Source of the DNA: Alistipes dispar
GTDB lineage: Bacteria; Bacteroidota; Bacteroidia; Bacteroidales; Rikenellaceae
DNA: 64,000 nt
Assembly (NCBI RefSeq): GCF_006542685.1
Contig: NZ_AP019736.1
Span: 434,001-498,000, forward strand
Direction of reading: 5' to 3'
Position numbers and translations under genes: made by a program. Shown one piece after another: positions 8,315-16,057 of the stretch (its first letter is position 1; the number at the start of each line of letters is the position of its first letter). The notes below the pieces were generated by a model. It was not told where the DNA came from. It made no database searches and saw nothing but the letters and a program-made list of their open reading frames with translations.

Positions 8315-9256
8315 ATGGCTATCCACAAAATCAAGATCTTTTCGGGCCGCGGTTCGGAATACCTGGCCCAGAAAATCGCCGCGAGCTTCGGCACGACCCT
8401 CGGACAATCGGAGGTGCTGCGTTTCAGCGACGGCGAGTTCCAGCCCTCCTACAACGAGTCGATCCGCGGCTGCACGGTCTTCATCATCCAATCGACCTTC
8501 CCGCCCTCGGACAACCTCATGGAGCTGCTGATGATGATCGACGCCGCACGCCGCGCCTCGGCCTACAAGGTCGTGGCCGTGATGCCCTACTTCGGCTGGG
8601 CGCGCCAGGACCGCAAGGACCGGCCCCGCGTGCCGATCGGCGCCAAACTGGTGGCCAACCTGCTCATGGCCGCGGGCGTGGACCGCATCATGACGATGGA
8701 CCTGCACGCCGACCAGATACAGGGTTTCTTCGACATTCCGGTGGACGCCCTCTACGCCAGCGGCATCTTCGTCCCCTATATCGAGAGCCTGCGAATCGAG
8801 GACCTCTCGATCGCCGCGCCCGACATGGGCGGCGCCAAGCGTGCGAACACCTATGCCAAACACCTCGGCGCACCGATCATCATTTCGCACAAGGAGCGCG
8901 CCAAGGCCAATGTCGTGGGCAAGATGACCGCCATCGGCGACGTCGAAGGCCGCAACGTGCTGATCGTGGACGACATGATCGACACGGCCGGCACGATCTG
9001 CATGGCCGCCGACATGCTCATGGCCCGCGGGGCGAAGAGCGTCCGCGCCGCCATCACCCACCCCGTGCTGTCGGGCCCAGCCTACGAGCGCATCAACGAC
9101 AGCGCGCTGGAGGAGGTGATCGTGACGGACACCATCCCGCTCAACCCCGACAAGGACCTGCACAAGTTCACGGTGCTGTCGGTGGCCGACATTTTCGCCG
9201 ACGTCATCGAACGGGTTCACAACTACAAGGAGATCTCGTCGATTTTCTTCAAATAG
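8315..9256 (+). CDS. prs: ribose-phosphate pyrophosphokinase (PRPP synthetase)
   Basis: Makes 5-phosphoribosyl 1-diphosphate from ribose 5-phosphate and ATP for nucleotide, His and Trp synthesis. The 313-aa length is standard. Visible motifs are FSDGEFQP near the N-terminus, YFGWARQDRKD (ATP site), MDLHADQIQGFF (metal and substrate), and the PRPP loop VLIVDDMIDTAGT. ATG at 8315 lies downstream of a clear -7 element; the upstream ATG at 8276 would overlap the promoter. Monocistronic between two strong hairpins. Confidence 0.97.
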   Translation: MAIHKIKIFSGRGSEYLAQKIAASFGTTLGQSEVLRFSDGEFQPSYNESIRGCTVFIIQSTFPPSDNLMELLMMIDAARRASAYKVVAVMPYFGWARQDRKDRPRVPIGAKLVANLLMAAGVDRIMTMDLHADQIQGFFDIPVDALYASGIFVPYIESLRIEDLSIAAPDMGGAKRANTYAKHLGAPIIISHKERAKANVVGKMTAIGDVEGRNVLIVDDMIDTAGTICMAADMLMARGAKSVRAAITHPVLSGPAYERINDSALEEVIVTDTIPLNPDKDLHKFTVLSVADIFADVIERVHNYKEISSIFFK

Positions 9257-9280
9257 GCTCTTCGACGGAGAGAGGCAGAG

Positions 9281-9311
9281 AAAGGGCGCTTCGGTTGTCG
9301 AAGCGCCCTTT
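9281..9311. terminator. bidirectional terminator between prs and the SDR gene
   Basis: Perfect 13-bp stem (9281-9293 with 9299-9311), 5-nt loop, A-run on one side and T-run on the other, fitting termination from both strands. Confidence 0.9.
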
Positions 9312-9360
9312 CTGTCATTTCACGGACGGCAATGCCGGAAGACCCGGCGCCGGGATGCGG

Positions 9361-10176
9361 TCACCTGAGCGGCGAATCCGGCTCGCGGGCCATCACCATG
9401 TAGAACATGCGGTCGAGGAACGCCGGAGCGAACTTCTTGACGAAATGCGTGGCGCGCCCCTCGGCCTCCATCAGGCAGAGCCGCTTGCGGCGCAGAATGC
9501 CCCGCTCCACGATACGGGCCACCTCGACGGGGCTCATCATCTTCGACTCGTCGCGCGGCGTCTCGCCCTGCTGCGACCCGTCGGCCGTGAGGGCCGAGAA
9601 GCGGACGTTCGAAGCCGTGAAGCCCGGACAGGCGATCATCACGTGCAGCCCCTTGCGGAGATTCTCGATGCGGAGCGTCTCCAGGAAGCCCGTCATGGCG
9701 TACTTCGAGGCTGAATAGCCCGTGCGGCCGGGCAGGCCGTGCAGGCCGGCCACCGAGGAGACCCCGACGATCGACCCCTTCGCACGCTGCAGGTACGGCA
9801 GCGCGTACTTGCAGCAGTTCACCGTGCCCCAGAAATTGACGTCCATCAGACGGTGCAGCACCTCCAGCTCCACGTCGTCGAAGAGAGCGCGCATCGAAAT
9901 GCCCGCATTGCAGACGAGTACGTCCACCCCGCCGAACTCCCGCACGGCGGTGTCGATCAGCCCGCGGCACTCCTCCGGCCGCGTGACGTCCACGCCGCAG
10001 TAGGCGGCCTGCCCGCCGTGGCGGCGGATTTCGCCCGCGAGGAGCTGCAACTTCTGCACGCTGCGCGCGCCGAGCACGACCTTCGCGCCCCGGGCGGCGT
10101 ATTCGCGGGCCATCGCCTCGCCGATCCCCGACGAAGCGCCCGTAATGACGATAACCTTATCCTTGAGTGTTTTCAT
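9361..10176 (-). CDS. short-chain dehydrogenase/reductase (SDR family)
   Basis: Cytosolic NAD(P)-dependent oxidoreductase of the classical SDR fold, 271 aa. The cofactor motif TGASSGIG is at residues 12-19, NAG (CNAGIS) follows near residue 90, and the catalytic pair Tyr-x3-Lys appears in GYSASKYAM with the upstream Ser in SVSSVAG. The substrate cannot be deduced; closest in look to Bacteroidales SDRs acting on ketones or acyl substrates (DltE/SadH-like). It starts 34 bp after the MBL hydrolase stop on the same strand, so both are probably co-transcribed. Confidence 0.9.
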   Translation of the reverse strand: MKTLKDKVIVITGASSGIGEAMAREYAARGAKVVLGARSVQKLQLLAGEIRRHGGQAAYCGVDVTRPEECRGLIDTAVREFGGVDVLVCNAGISMRALFDDVELEVLHRLMDVNFWGTVNCCKYALPYLQRAKGSIVGVSSVAGLHGLPGRTGYSASKYAMTGFLETLRIENLRKGLHVMIACPGFTASNVRFSALTADGSQQGETPRDESKMMSPVEVARIVERGILRRKRLCLMEAEGRATHFVKKFAPAFLDRMFYMVMAREPDSPLR

Positions 10177-10210
10177 AGTGTTTTATGTTTTTCCCTCCGC
10201 GGCCGGAACG

Positions 10211-10999
10211 TCACTCGGTTCCGATCTCCACCCGGAGCGTGTCGTAGGCCATGTGCACATGCGGCGGAAGCGTCGCTTCGGTGGCGGCCTGCCGTCCGAT
10301 GTCGTGCGACATGTGCGTCAGGTACGCCTCGCGCGGAGCGACACGGCGGATCAGCTCCAGCGCCTCCTCCACGTTGAAATGCGAGTAGTGCGGCTCGAAG
10401 CGCAGCGCATTGACCACCAGCACCTCCACGCCGAGCAGCTTCTCCTCCTCGGCCCGCCCGATCGTCTTGAAATCGGTCAGGTAGGCCAGCGGACCGATAC
10501 GGTAGCCCGTCACGGCGAAGCGGTCGGAGTGATGCCCCGAGACGGGCGTGACACCGACGCCCCGGACCTCGAACGGCCGCGAAACGTCGATCTCGTGCAG
10601 CTCGATCTCCGGCACGCCGCGGTACTTGTCCTGCGCAAAGGCGTAATCGAAATCCTTGCGCACGCAGGCCGCGGTGCGCGGTGCGGCGTAAAGATCGACC
10701 TTGCGGACCGTCGGGGGATAATCGACGAAATTGAAGGCGCGCACGTCGTCCAGTCCGCCGATATGGTCCTTGTGCTCGTGCGTGAGCAGGATGGCATCGA
10801 GACGCCGCACCCCCGTGCGGAGCATCTGGTAGCGGAAATCCGGCCCGGCGTCGATCACCAGCCGGACCCCGCGCGTCTCGACCATCGCCGAGGTGCGCAG
10901 CCGCCGGTCGCGGCGGTCGGGCGACGTGCAGACGCCGCAGCGGCAGCCGATGACGGGCACGCCCTGCGACGTGCCGGTTCCCAGAAAGGTGAGTTTCAT
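10211..10999 (-). CDS. MBL-fold metallo-hydrolase (PhnP-like phosphodiesterase family)
   Basis: A 262-aa metallo-beta-lactamase-fold hydrolase. It opens with MKLTFLGTGTSQGVPVIGC, characteristic of the PhnP / phosphoribosyl cyclic phosphodiesterase-like branch, followed by a Cys pair (CRCGVC), a metal signature THEHKDHIGG, further His in SGHHSDR, and a C-terminal THMSHD. Start at 10999 is fixed by this conserved opening and by a -7 element 23 bp upstream; the longer frame upstream has no homology. First gene of a probable two-gene unit with the SDR. Exact substrate unknown. Confidence 0.9.
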   Translation of the reverse strand: MKLTFLGTGTSQGVPVIGCRCGVCTSPDRRDRRLRTSAMVETRGVRLVIDAGPDFRYQMLRTGVRRLDAILLTHEHKDHIGGLDDVRAFNFVDYPPTVRKVDLYAAPRTAACVRKDFDYAFAQDKYRGVPEIELHEIDVSRPFEVRGVGVTPVSGHHSDRFAVTGYRIGPLAYLTDFKTIGRAEEEKLLGVEVLVVNALRFEPHYSHFNVEEALELIRRVAPREAYLTHMSHDIGRQAATEATLPPHVHMAYDTLRVEIGTE

Positions 11000-11021
11000 C
11001 CGATCGCGGTTTTCATCGTCG

Positions 11022-11029
11022 CAAATATA
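11022..11029 (-). promoter_or_regulatory. -7 element for the MBL hydrolase - SDR unit
   Basis: CAAATATA on plus equals TATATTTG on the coding strand. Confidence 0.65.
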
Positions 11030-11151
11030 CGAAATAAAACGCAAGCGCGGCGCACCGTCCGGAGGCTTTCCGGGAAAATCCGCCGCACCGCATCCCGCGC
11101 CGCCGCACGACACACCCGTCGCCGCACGGCCCCGCATTCCGCCCGCGCGTC

Positions 11152-12117
11152 TCACTCCCCGCCCGCGAGGCAGGCGACGATCGCCCGGTTGGCCCGGTCG
11201 ATCACCGAACTCTCCAGACAGTCGAGGTAGATGCGCGTCGTGTGTTCGGAGGTGTGGCCCAGTCCCGCGCTGATGACGGGCAGCGGGACCTCGTGATTCC
11301 GCGCGGCGGTGGCCCAGCTGTGGCGCGAGGTGTAGGAGGAGAGTCCCGTCTCCAGTCCCACCAGCGCGGCGAGCCGCTTGAGCTGGCGGTTGTAGTAGTT
11401 CAGGGCCACCTGATACTGGCGGTAGGCGCTGCCGAACTCCCCGGACTTCAGCACCGGAAAGACGTAAGGCGAGCCGGGCGCACGGCCGGCATAGCGCGCC
11501 ACGATGGCCTGCATACACGGCTCGAGACGCACGCTCAGCGGCTGGCCGGTCTTGTGACGGACGTAGTGCACCACCCCGTCGCGGATGTCCTGCCGCCGCA
11601 GAAACGCCATGTCCACGAACGCCATGCCCCGGGCGCAGTAGCTGAAGACGAAAAGATCGCGGGCCAGCGCGAGCGGCGCCGACCCGCGCAGATCGAGCCG
11701 GCTCAAACGTCCGATGATCCGCTCGTCCACGGCCCGCTTGCGCGTGCGGTCTATCCCCGTATAGACGTTTCCGAAAGGATGGGTCTGCGCGACGAGCCGT
11801 TCGCCGACCGCCCGGTTATAGACCGAACGCAGCACGCGCATATAAAACGAGACGGTGTTGCGCACCACGCCCCGCCGCCGGAGCCACTCTCCGTACTCCT
11901 CCACGAAACGGCTGTCGAACCGGTGCATCGGAAAGGGTTTCCCGGCCAGAAAGGCGTTCAGGCTGTTCCACGTCCGCAGGTAGTTGCGCGCCGTGCCGAG
12001 CCGGCCGCTCTCGGTGAGCCGCTCGATCTGCCGCCGCAGGTAGTCCGGAAAGGAGATGCGCCTTCCGGACGGGCCGCCGACCTCCGGCCGGCGGCTTTCG
12101 ATTCGCTTTGTTTTCAT
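11152..12117 (-). CDS. orphan tyrosine-type site-specific recombinase
   Basis: Phage-integrase-family recombinase of 321 aa. The N-terminal SAM-like core-binding domain (about residues 25-110, e.g. GTARNYLRTWNSLNAFL) is followed by a catalytic domain with Arg in FSYCARGMAF, Lys in HKTGQP, the R-H box in TSRHSWAT, a His in GLGHTSEHTT, and the Tyr nucleophile in RIYL. It is shorter than most conjugative-transposon integrases because it has no arm-binding domain, a form common among Bacteroidota invertases. It has normal high GC and no other mobile genes nearby, so it may be a resident recombinase controlling a DNA inversion rather than an element integrase. ATG at 12117 is preferred; 12171 is possible. 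A small inverted repeat lies right upstream (12121-12142). Confidence 0.88.
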   Translation of the reverse strand: MKTKRIESRRPEVGGPSGRRISFPDYLRRQIERLTESGRLGTARNYLRTWNSLNAFLAGKPFPMHRFDSRFVEEYGEWLRRRGVVRNTVSFYMRVLRSVYNRAVGERLVAQTHPFGNVYTGIDRTRKRAVDERIIGRLSRLDLRGSAPLALARDLFVFSYCARGMAFVDMAFLRRQDIRDGVVHYVRHKTGQPLSVRLEPCMQAIVARYAGRAPGSPYVFPVLKSGEFGSAYRQYQVALNYYNRQLKRLAALVGLETGLSSYTSRHSWATAARNHEVPLPVISAGLGHTSEHTTRIYLDCLESSVIDRANRAIVACLAGGE

Positions 12118-12120
12118 ACG

Positions 12121-12142
12121 CTTTCGATTATTGCATCGAAAG
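12121..12142. repeat. 8-bp inverted repeat upstream of the recombinase gene
   Basis: CTTTCGAT and ATCGAAAG flank the 6-nt spacer TATTGC, 4 bp from the recombinase start. Size and spacing fit a tyrosine-recombinase core site or an autoregulatory operator. Confidence 0.45.
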
Positions 12143-12236
12143 GTCGCAATTATATCCCGTTCGGACCGCATCCGTCCCGGCGGGACGGAAAGGAGGACGG
12201 AACGGCCGGAGAAAAGCGAAAGAAGGAAGGTAAGGA

Positions 12237-12845
12237 CTATTCGTAGCGTGCGCGGTAGGCGTCCACGAGCCGCAGTCCCTCGGCCGTCGAGATACCGCGG
12301 AAAAAGGTGCTGACGATCTGCACGAAGGCCTTCCGTTCGGAGATGCCCTCGGGCAGCAGCAGATCGCGGCGCGAGACGAGCGCGGAAGCCGTGTAGTAGA
12401 GCACCGAGATCGCCAAGTCGATGTCTATGCTGCCGATGAAAAGCCCGTCGGCGATCCCCTGACGGAGCATCGCACGCAGCTCCTCACGGTTCCGGACGGA
12501 GCCTTCGCGCATGAGCTTGTCGTGTACGGCGGGATAAAGCCTCTTCAGACTGTCCATCAGCCGGCCGGTCTCCTCCGACCGGTCCATGACGTCGCCCAGC
12601 ACCATGAACAACTGTTCGAGCACATTGCCCGCCCCGGCGCTCAGCTCGGCCCAGCGCCGGCGCGAATCGTCGAAATAACGGACCATCGCCTGATAGAGCA
12701 GCCCCTCCTTGTCGCCGAAGAGTTCGTACAGCGAACGTTTCGAAACACCCAACTGCTGCGCAACGTCGTCCATGCGCACCGCCCGGATACCATGCGAGAC
12801 GAACATGCGCATGGTCCGTTCCACGATGCAATCTTTGGGAGTCAT
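12237..12845 (-). CDS. TetR/AcrR-family transcriptional regulator
   Basis: DNA-binding repressor-type protein of 202 aa. Residues about 3-50 form the TetR HTH: a helix with RTMRMFVSHGIRAVRMDD, then VAQQLGVSKRSLYELFGDKEGLL, a textbook TetR recognition segment. The rest is a helical ligand/dimerisation domain with no recognisable ligand signature. The start at 12845 is set by the HTH and by a -7 element 26 bp upstream. Divergent from the small His-rich protein and TonB receptor, which lie 300 bp away and could be its targets; that link is inference only. Confidence 0.9.
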   Translation of the reverse strand: MTPKDCIVERTMRMFVSHGIRAVRMDDVAQQLGVSKRSLYELFGDKEGLLYQAMVRYFDDSRRRWAELSAGAGNVLEQLFMVLGDVMDRSEETGRLMDSLKRLYPAVHDKLMREGSVRNREELRAMLRQGIADGLFIGSIDIDLAISVLYYTASALVSRRDLLLPEGISERKAFVQIVSTFFRGISTAEGLRLVDAYRARYE

Positions 12846-13152
12846 GACCGATGAGTCGCTTTGGTTCAAACAAATATACGCAAAATATGCGCAAAAACCG
12901 TGAAACGGAGCAAGTTTTTGCGTCCGGACCGCCACCTTATCCGCAAAAACGGGAAAAGAGAGCCGAAAAAGGGCCGAAAGCCCCCGCAGGAGATTCCGGG
13001 AAAGAAAATCCGGGAAGACGGCATCCGAAAGAAGAACGCGGAAAAGCGATTTCGGGAAAGAGCCTGTAGGAGGTATTTCCACAAAATGCCCGGTTCGGCG
13101 TTGGGAGGTTCGCCGGAATTCCGTATCTTTGCGCCGAACGACGAACCTGTTC
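12846..13152. other. intergenic region between tetR and the His-rich/TonB receptor locus
   Basis: Contains divergent promoters: a minus-strand TATATTTG (12871-12878) for tetR and a plus-strand TATCTTTG (13124-13131) for the small membrane protein. Between them lies an AG-rich stretch with a short repeat (TCCGGGAA). No gene seen. Confidence 0.6.
13124..13131 (+). promoter_or_regulatory. -7 element for the His-rich protein and TonB receptor
   Basis: TATCTTTG, 21 bp upstream of ATG 13153. Confidence 0.65.
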
Positions 13153-13497
13153 ATGCGCGGATACGGACGAAATATAGGTGCGGCGCTGCTTCTGACCCTC
13201 TTCGCGGGGTACTGGAGCTGCATCACGCTGTTCCCCCACGCGCACGACGTGAACGGTCACGTCATCGTCCACTCGCACCCCTTCTCGGGCGCATCGAACG
13301 GCGCGGCGCAGACGCATACGCCGCAACAGTTCCAGCTCATCGCGCACCTGTCGCTGCTGGTGATGACGGCGGCATGGAGCCTGACGTTCGCCCTGCGCCT
13401 GTCGGGCGTCCGCTTCGTCTATCCGGAACGGGAACCGGTCAGCCGGCCGCGGCTCCCGCTCCGCATGTTCGGGCTGCGCGCACCTCCCGCGCACTGA
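13153..13497 (+). CDS. small His-rich membrane protein upstream of a TonB receptor
   Basis: Predicted 114-aa protein with a hydrophobic segment near the N-terminus (about residues 10-28), then a His-rich stretch (PHAHDVNGHVIVHSHPF) and a second hydrophobic segment (about residues 63-83). Small proteins of this kind, with several His in a periplasmic loop, occur next to metal or haem TonB receptors in Bacteroidales, but I cannot name a function. ATG at 13153 follows the -7 element (13124-13131) by 21 bp; a TTG at 13129 overlaps that element and is rejected. The receptor starts about 100-130 bp downstream on the same strand, so co-transcription is likely. Confidence 0.7.
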   Translation: MRGYGRNIGAALLLTLFAGYWSCITLFPHAHDVNGHVIVHSHPFSGASNGAAQTHTPQQFQLIAHLSLLVMTAAWSLTFALRLSGVRFVYPEREPVSRPRLPLRMFGLRAPPAH

Positions 13498-13610
13498 CAT
13501 ACGTTCCTCCGGCCGATGCCGCCGGAGAAGGTTCCCCGGGCCATGCCCGCCGGGCGCCGTATCCTGTCAGTATCATCCGAAAAACAGAATCCAATGCGAA
13601 AATACATATT

Positions 13611-13616
13611 GGGGGG
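13611..13616 (+). repeat. G6 tract that breaks the TonB receptor signal peptide
   Basis: With six G the ATG at 13594 reads out of frame with the receptor. With five it encodes MRKYILGAFGMLLAAVAHP joined in frame to the receptor: a normal signal peptide. Confidence 0.65.
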
Positions 13617-13624
13617 CATTCGGT

Positions 13625-15898
13625 ATGCTCCTCGCCGCCGTGGCGCATCCTGCCACGGAACAGACCGCCGTCGCCGGGAAGCGAAACGGCGCACACGTCT
13701 CGGGCACCGTCACGGACGCCCGGACCGGCACGGGCCTCGCCTACGCGACGCTGGCCGTCAAAGGAACCACCGTCGGCATCGCCGCCGACGCCTCGGGACG
13801 CTTCACCCTGAACAACCTGCCCACGGGACGACTCACGCTCATCGCGGCCGCGGTAGGCTACAAATCCGCGGAACAGGAGCTTCGCCTCGAAGCCGGAGAA
13901 ACGGTCCGGGCCGACTTCGCCCTGGAGGAGGAGGCGCTTGCCGTCGAGGAGATCGTCGTCTCGGCCAGCCGCACGGAGACCAACAAAAAATACTCGCCGA
14001 CGATCGTTTCGGTGGCCTCCGGAAAACTTTTCGAAGCCACCGCCTCGTGCAACCTGGCCGAAACGATGAACTTCCAGTCGGGACTGCGCGTCGAAAACAA
14101 CTGCGGCAACTGCGGCACGACACAGCTGCGCATCAACGGCCTCGAAGGCCAATACTCGCAGGTGCTGCTCGACAGCCGCCCGATCTTCAGCTCCCTGGCC
14201 GCCATGTACGGTTTGGAACAGCTTCCCGTCTCGATGATCGAACGCGTGGAAGTGATCCGCGGAGGAGGTTCCGCGCTCTTCGGGGCCAACGCCATCGGCG
14301 GCGTGGTGAACATCATCACCAAGGAGCCGCAGCGCAACTCCCTCGCACTGTCGAACACGACGAACCTGCTCGAGGACGGCGCGGCCGACTTCAACACGGC
14401 GCTCAACGGGTCGTTCGTCTCGGACGACTACCGCGCGGGGGTTTACCTCTTCGGCATGGTCCGCGACAGGGACTCTTACGACCGCAACGGCGACGGATTC
14501 TCGGACATCCCGGCACTCAACACCGAAACGGCGGGATTCCGCGCCTACTACAAACTATCGCCCTACATGCGTCTGACGGCCGAATACCACCATATCCACG
14601 AGTTCCGCCGCGGAGGAAACGCACTGAACCGTCCGCCCCACATGGCCGACATAGCCGAGCAACTCGACCACAAAATCGACGGCGGAGGCGTGAAGTTCGA
14701 CTATTTCAGTCCGAACGGCCGTCACCGGGCGGGTGTCTATGCCTCGGCCCAGGGCATAGACCGCGACAGCTACTTCGGCACCGGACGGAATCCCGACACC
14801 TACGGGGCCACGAGCGACGGAACACTCGTGGCGGGAGCGCAATACACCTACACGTTCGAAAAACTGCTGTTCCTTCCCTCGGAACTCACCGCAGGCGTCG
14901 AATACAACCGGAACTCCCTGCACGACGAATACCTCGGGCTGAACCGCGACCTGCGGCAGACGAGCCGCAGCACCGGGGTCTTTTTCCAGAACGAGTGGCG
15001 GAGCGAAAAACTCAATCTGCTCATCGGAGGCCGTGTGGACAAGCACAACATGATGCAGAAGGCCGTCTTCTCGCCACGCATCAACCTGCGTTACAGCCCC
15101 ACGGAGCGGCTCGGGCTCCGGCTCAGCTACGCGAGCGGCTACCGCGCGCCGCAGGCTTACAACGAGGACCTGCACATCGACGCGCTGGACAGCAAGGTGT
15201 CGGTCATCCGTCTCGCCCCCGACCTCAGACCCGAATATTCGCACAGCGTGAGCGCTTCGGCCGACCTGTACCGTACGTTCGGGCGCATCCGGACCAACCT
15301 GCTCGTCGAAGGATTCTACACCATGCTCGACGACGTATTCACGCTCGAGAAAATCGGCGAAGACGACCAGGGCAACATCATAAAGGAGCGCCGCAACGCC
15401 TCGGGAGCCACCGTGGCAGGCATCGGCGCGGAGTTCAAGGCCGGCATCCCGGGCCTATTCGAAATACAGATGGGATACACCTTCCAGCGCAGCCGCTACG
15501 ACGAACCCGAGAGGTGGTCGGACGACGTGACGCCCCAGCGGCGCATGTTCCGCTCGCCCGACCACTACGGTTTCCTGACGGCCGACTGCGCCATCACGCG
15601 TTCGCTTTCGGCTTCGCTCTTCGGGAACTTCACCGGACGGATGCTCGTACAGCACAACGCAGGCGTCGTCGAACACGACGAGGAGCGGCTCACCCCTGCC
15701 TTCTGGGACATGGGAATGAGGCTCTCGTACACCTTCCGTCTGACGAAGCAACTGCGGCTGGAGCTGAACGCAGGCGTGAAGAACCTCTTCGACAGCTACC
15801 AGAGAGACCTCGACTTCGGACCGAGCAAGGACTCCGCATATATCTACGGACCCTCGCTGCCGCGGACCTATTTCGTGGGTGCGAAGTTCGCCCTGTGA
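13625..15898 (+). CDS. TonB-dependent receptor with carboxypeptidase-like N-terminal domain
   Basis: Outer-membrane active transporter of about 757 aa. After the leader comes a CarboxypepD_reg-like domain (about residues 25-105), then a plug with NCGNCGTTQLRINGLEGQYS (a Cys-x-x-Cys pair) and RVEVIRGGGSALFGANAIGGVVN. The rest is a 22-strand-type barrel ending in RTYFVGAKFAL with a terminal aromatic near the end. It resembles CirA/BtuB-type receptors for metals or cofactors rather than SusC. As written, translation from ATG 13625 gives only half a signal peptide (MLLAAVAHP). An upstream ATG at 13594 would supply the other half if the G6 tract lost one base, so this gene is either phase-OFF, started internally, or affected by a sequencing error. 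It converges on the POT gene at a strong hairpin. Confidence 0.87.
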   Translation: MLLAAVAHPATEQTAVAGKRNGAHVSGTVTDARTGTGLAYATLAVKGTTVGIAADASGRFTLNNLPTGRLTLIAAAVGYKSAEQELRLEAGETVRADFALEEEALAVEEIVVSASRTETNKKYSPTIVSVASGKLFEATASCNLAETMNFQSGLRVENNCGNCGTTQLRINGLEGQYSQVLLDSRPIFSSLAAMYGLEQLPVSMIERVEVIRGGGSALFGANAIGGVVNIITKEPQRNSLALSNTTNLLEDGAADFNTALNGSFVSDDYRAGVYLFGMVRDRDSYDRNGDGFSDIPALNTETAGFRAYYKLSPYMRLTAEYHHIHEFRRGGNALNRPPHMADIAEQLDHKIDGGGVKFDYFSPNGRHRAGVYASAQGIDRDSYFGTGRNPDTYGATSDGTLVAGAQYTYTFEKLLFLPSELTAGVEYNRNSLHDEYLGLNRDLRQTSRSTGVFFQNEWRSEKLNLLIGGRVDKHNMMQKAVFSPRINLRYSPTERLGLRLSYASGYRAPQAYNEDLHIDALDSKVSVIRLAPDLRPEYSHSVSASADLYRTFGRIRTNLLVEGFYTMLDDVFTLEKIGEDDQGNIIKERRNASGATVAGIGAEFKAGIPGLFEIQMGYTFQRSRYDEPERWSDDVTPQRRMFRSPDHYGFLTADCAITRSLSASLFGNFTGRMLVQHNAGVVEHDEERLTPAFWDMGMRLSYTFRLTKQLRLELNAGVKNLFDSYQRDLDFGPSKDSAYIYGPSLPRTYFVGAKFAL

Positions 15899-15971
15899 CA
15901 CGCGCGGAGAGGAGGCCCAGGCACGACAGCTCCCCGCAACGGCGCGCACCGCAGCCCCCTCCCCTAAGACG

Positions 15972-16008
15972 ATTCACCCCTGCCGCGACCGCTGCGGCAG
16001 GGGTGAAT
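15972..16008. terminator. bidirectional terminator between TonB receptor and POT transporter
   Basis: Perfect 15-bp stem (15972-15986 with 15994-16008), 7-nt loop; centrally contains the CCTGCCGC/GCGGCAGG motif seen again at 21701. Confidence 0.9.
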
Positions 16009-16057
16009 TCCGTTCGGGGCGTTCGGAGACGCTCCCGTATCCGTCGGGGACGGACCG

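Noticed and set aside
12871..13140. TetR operator within the intergenic region
   Set aside because: Only short direct repeats (TCCGGGAA) were seen; no good palindrome to support a call.
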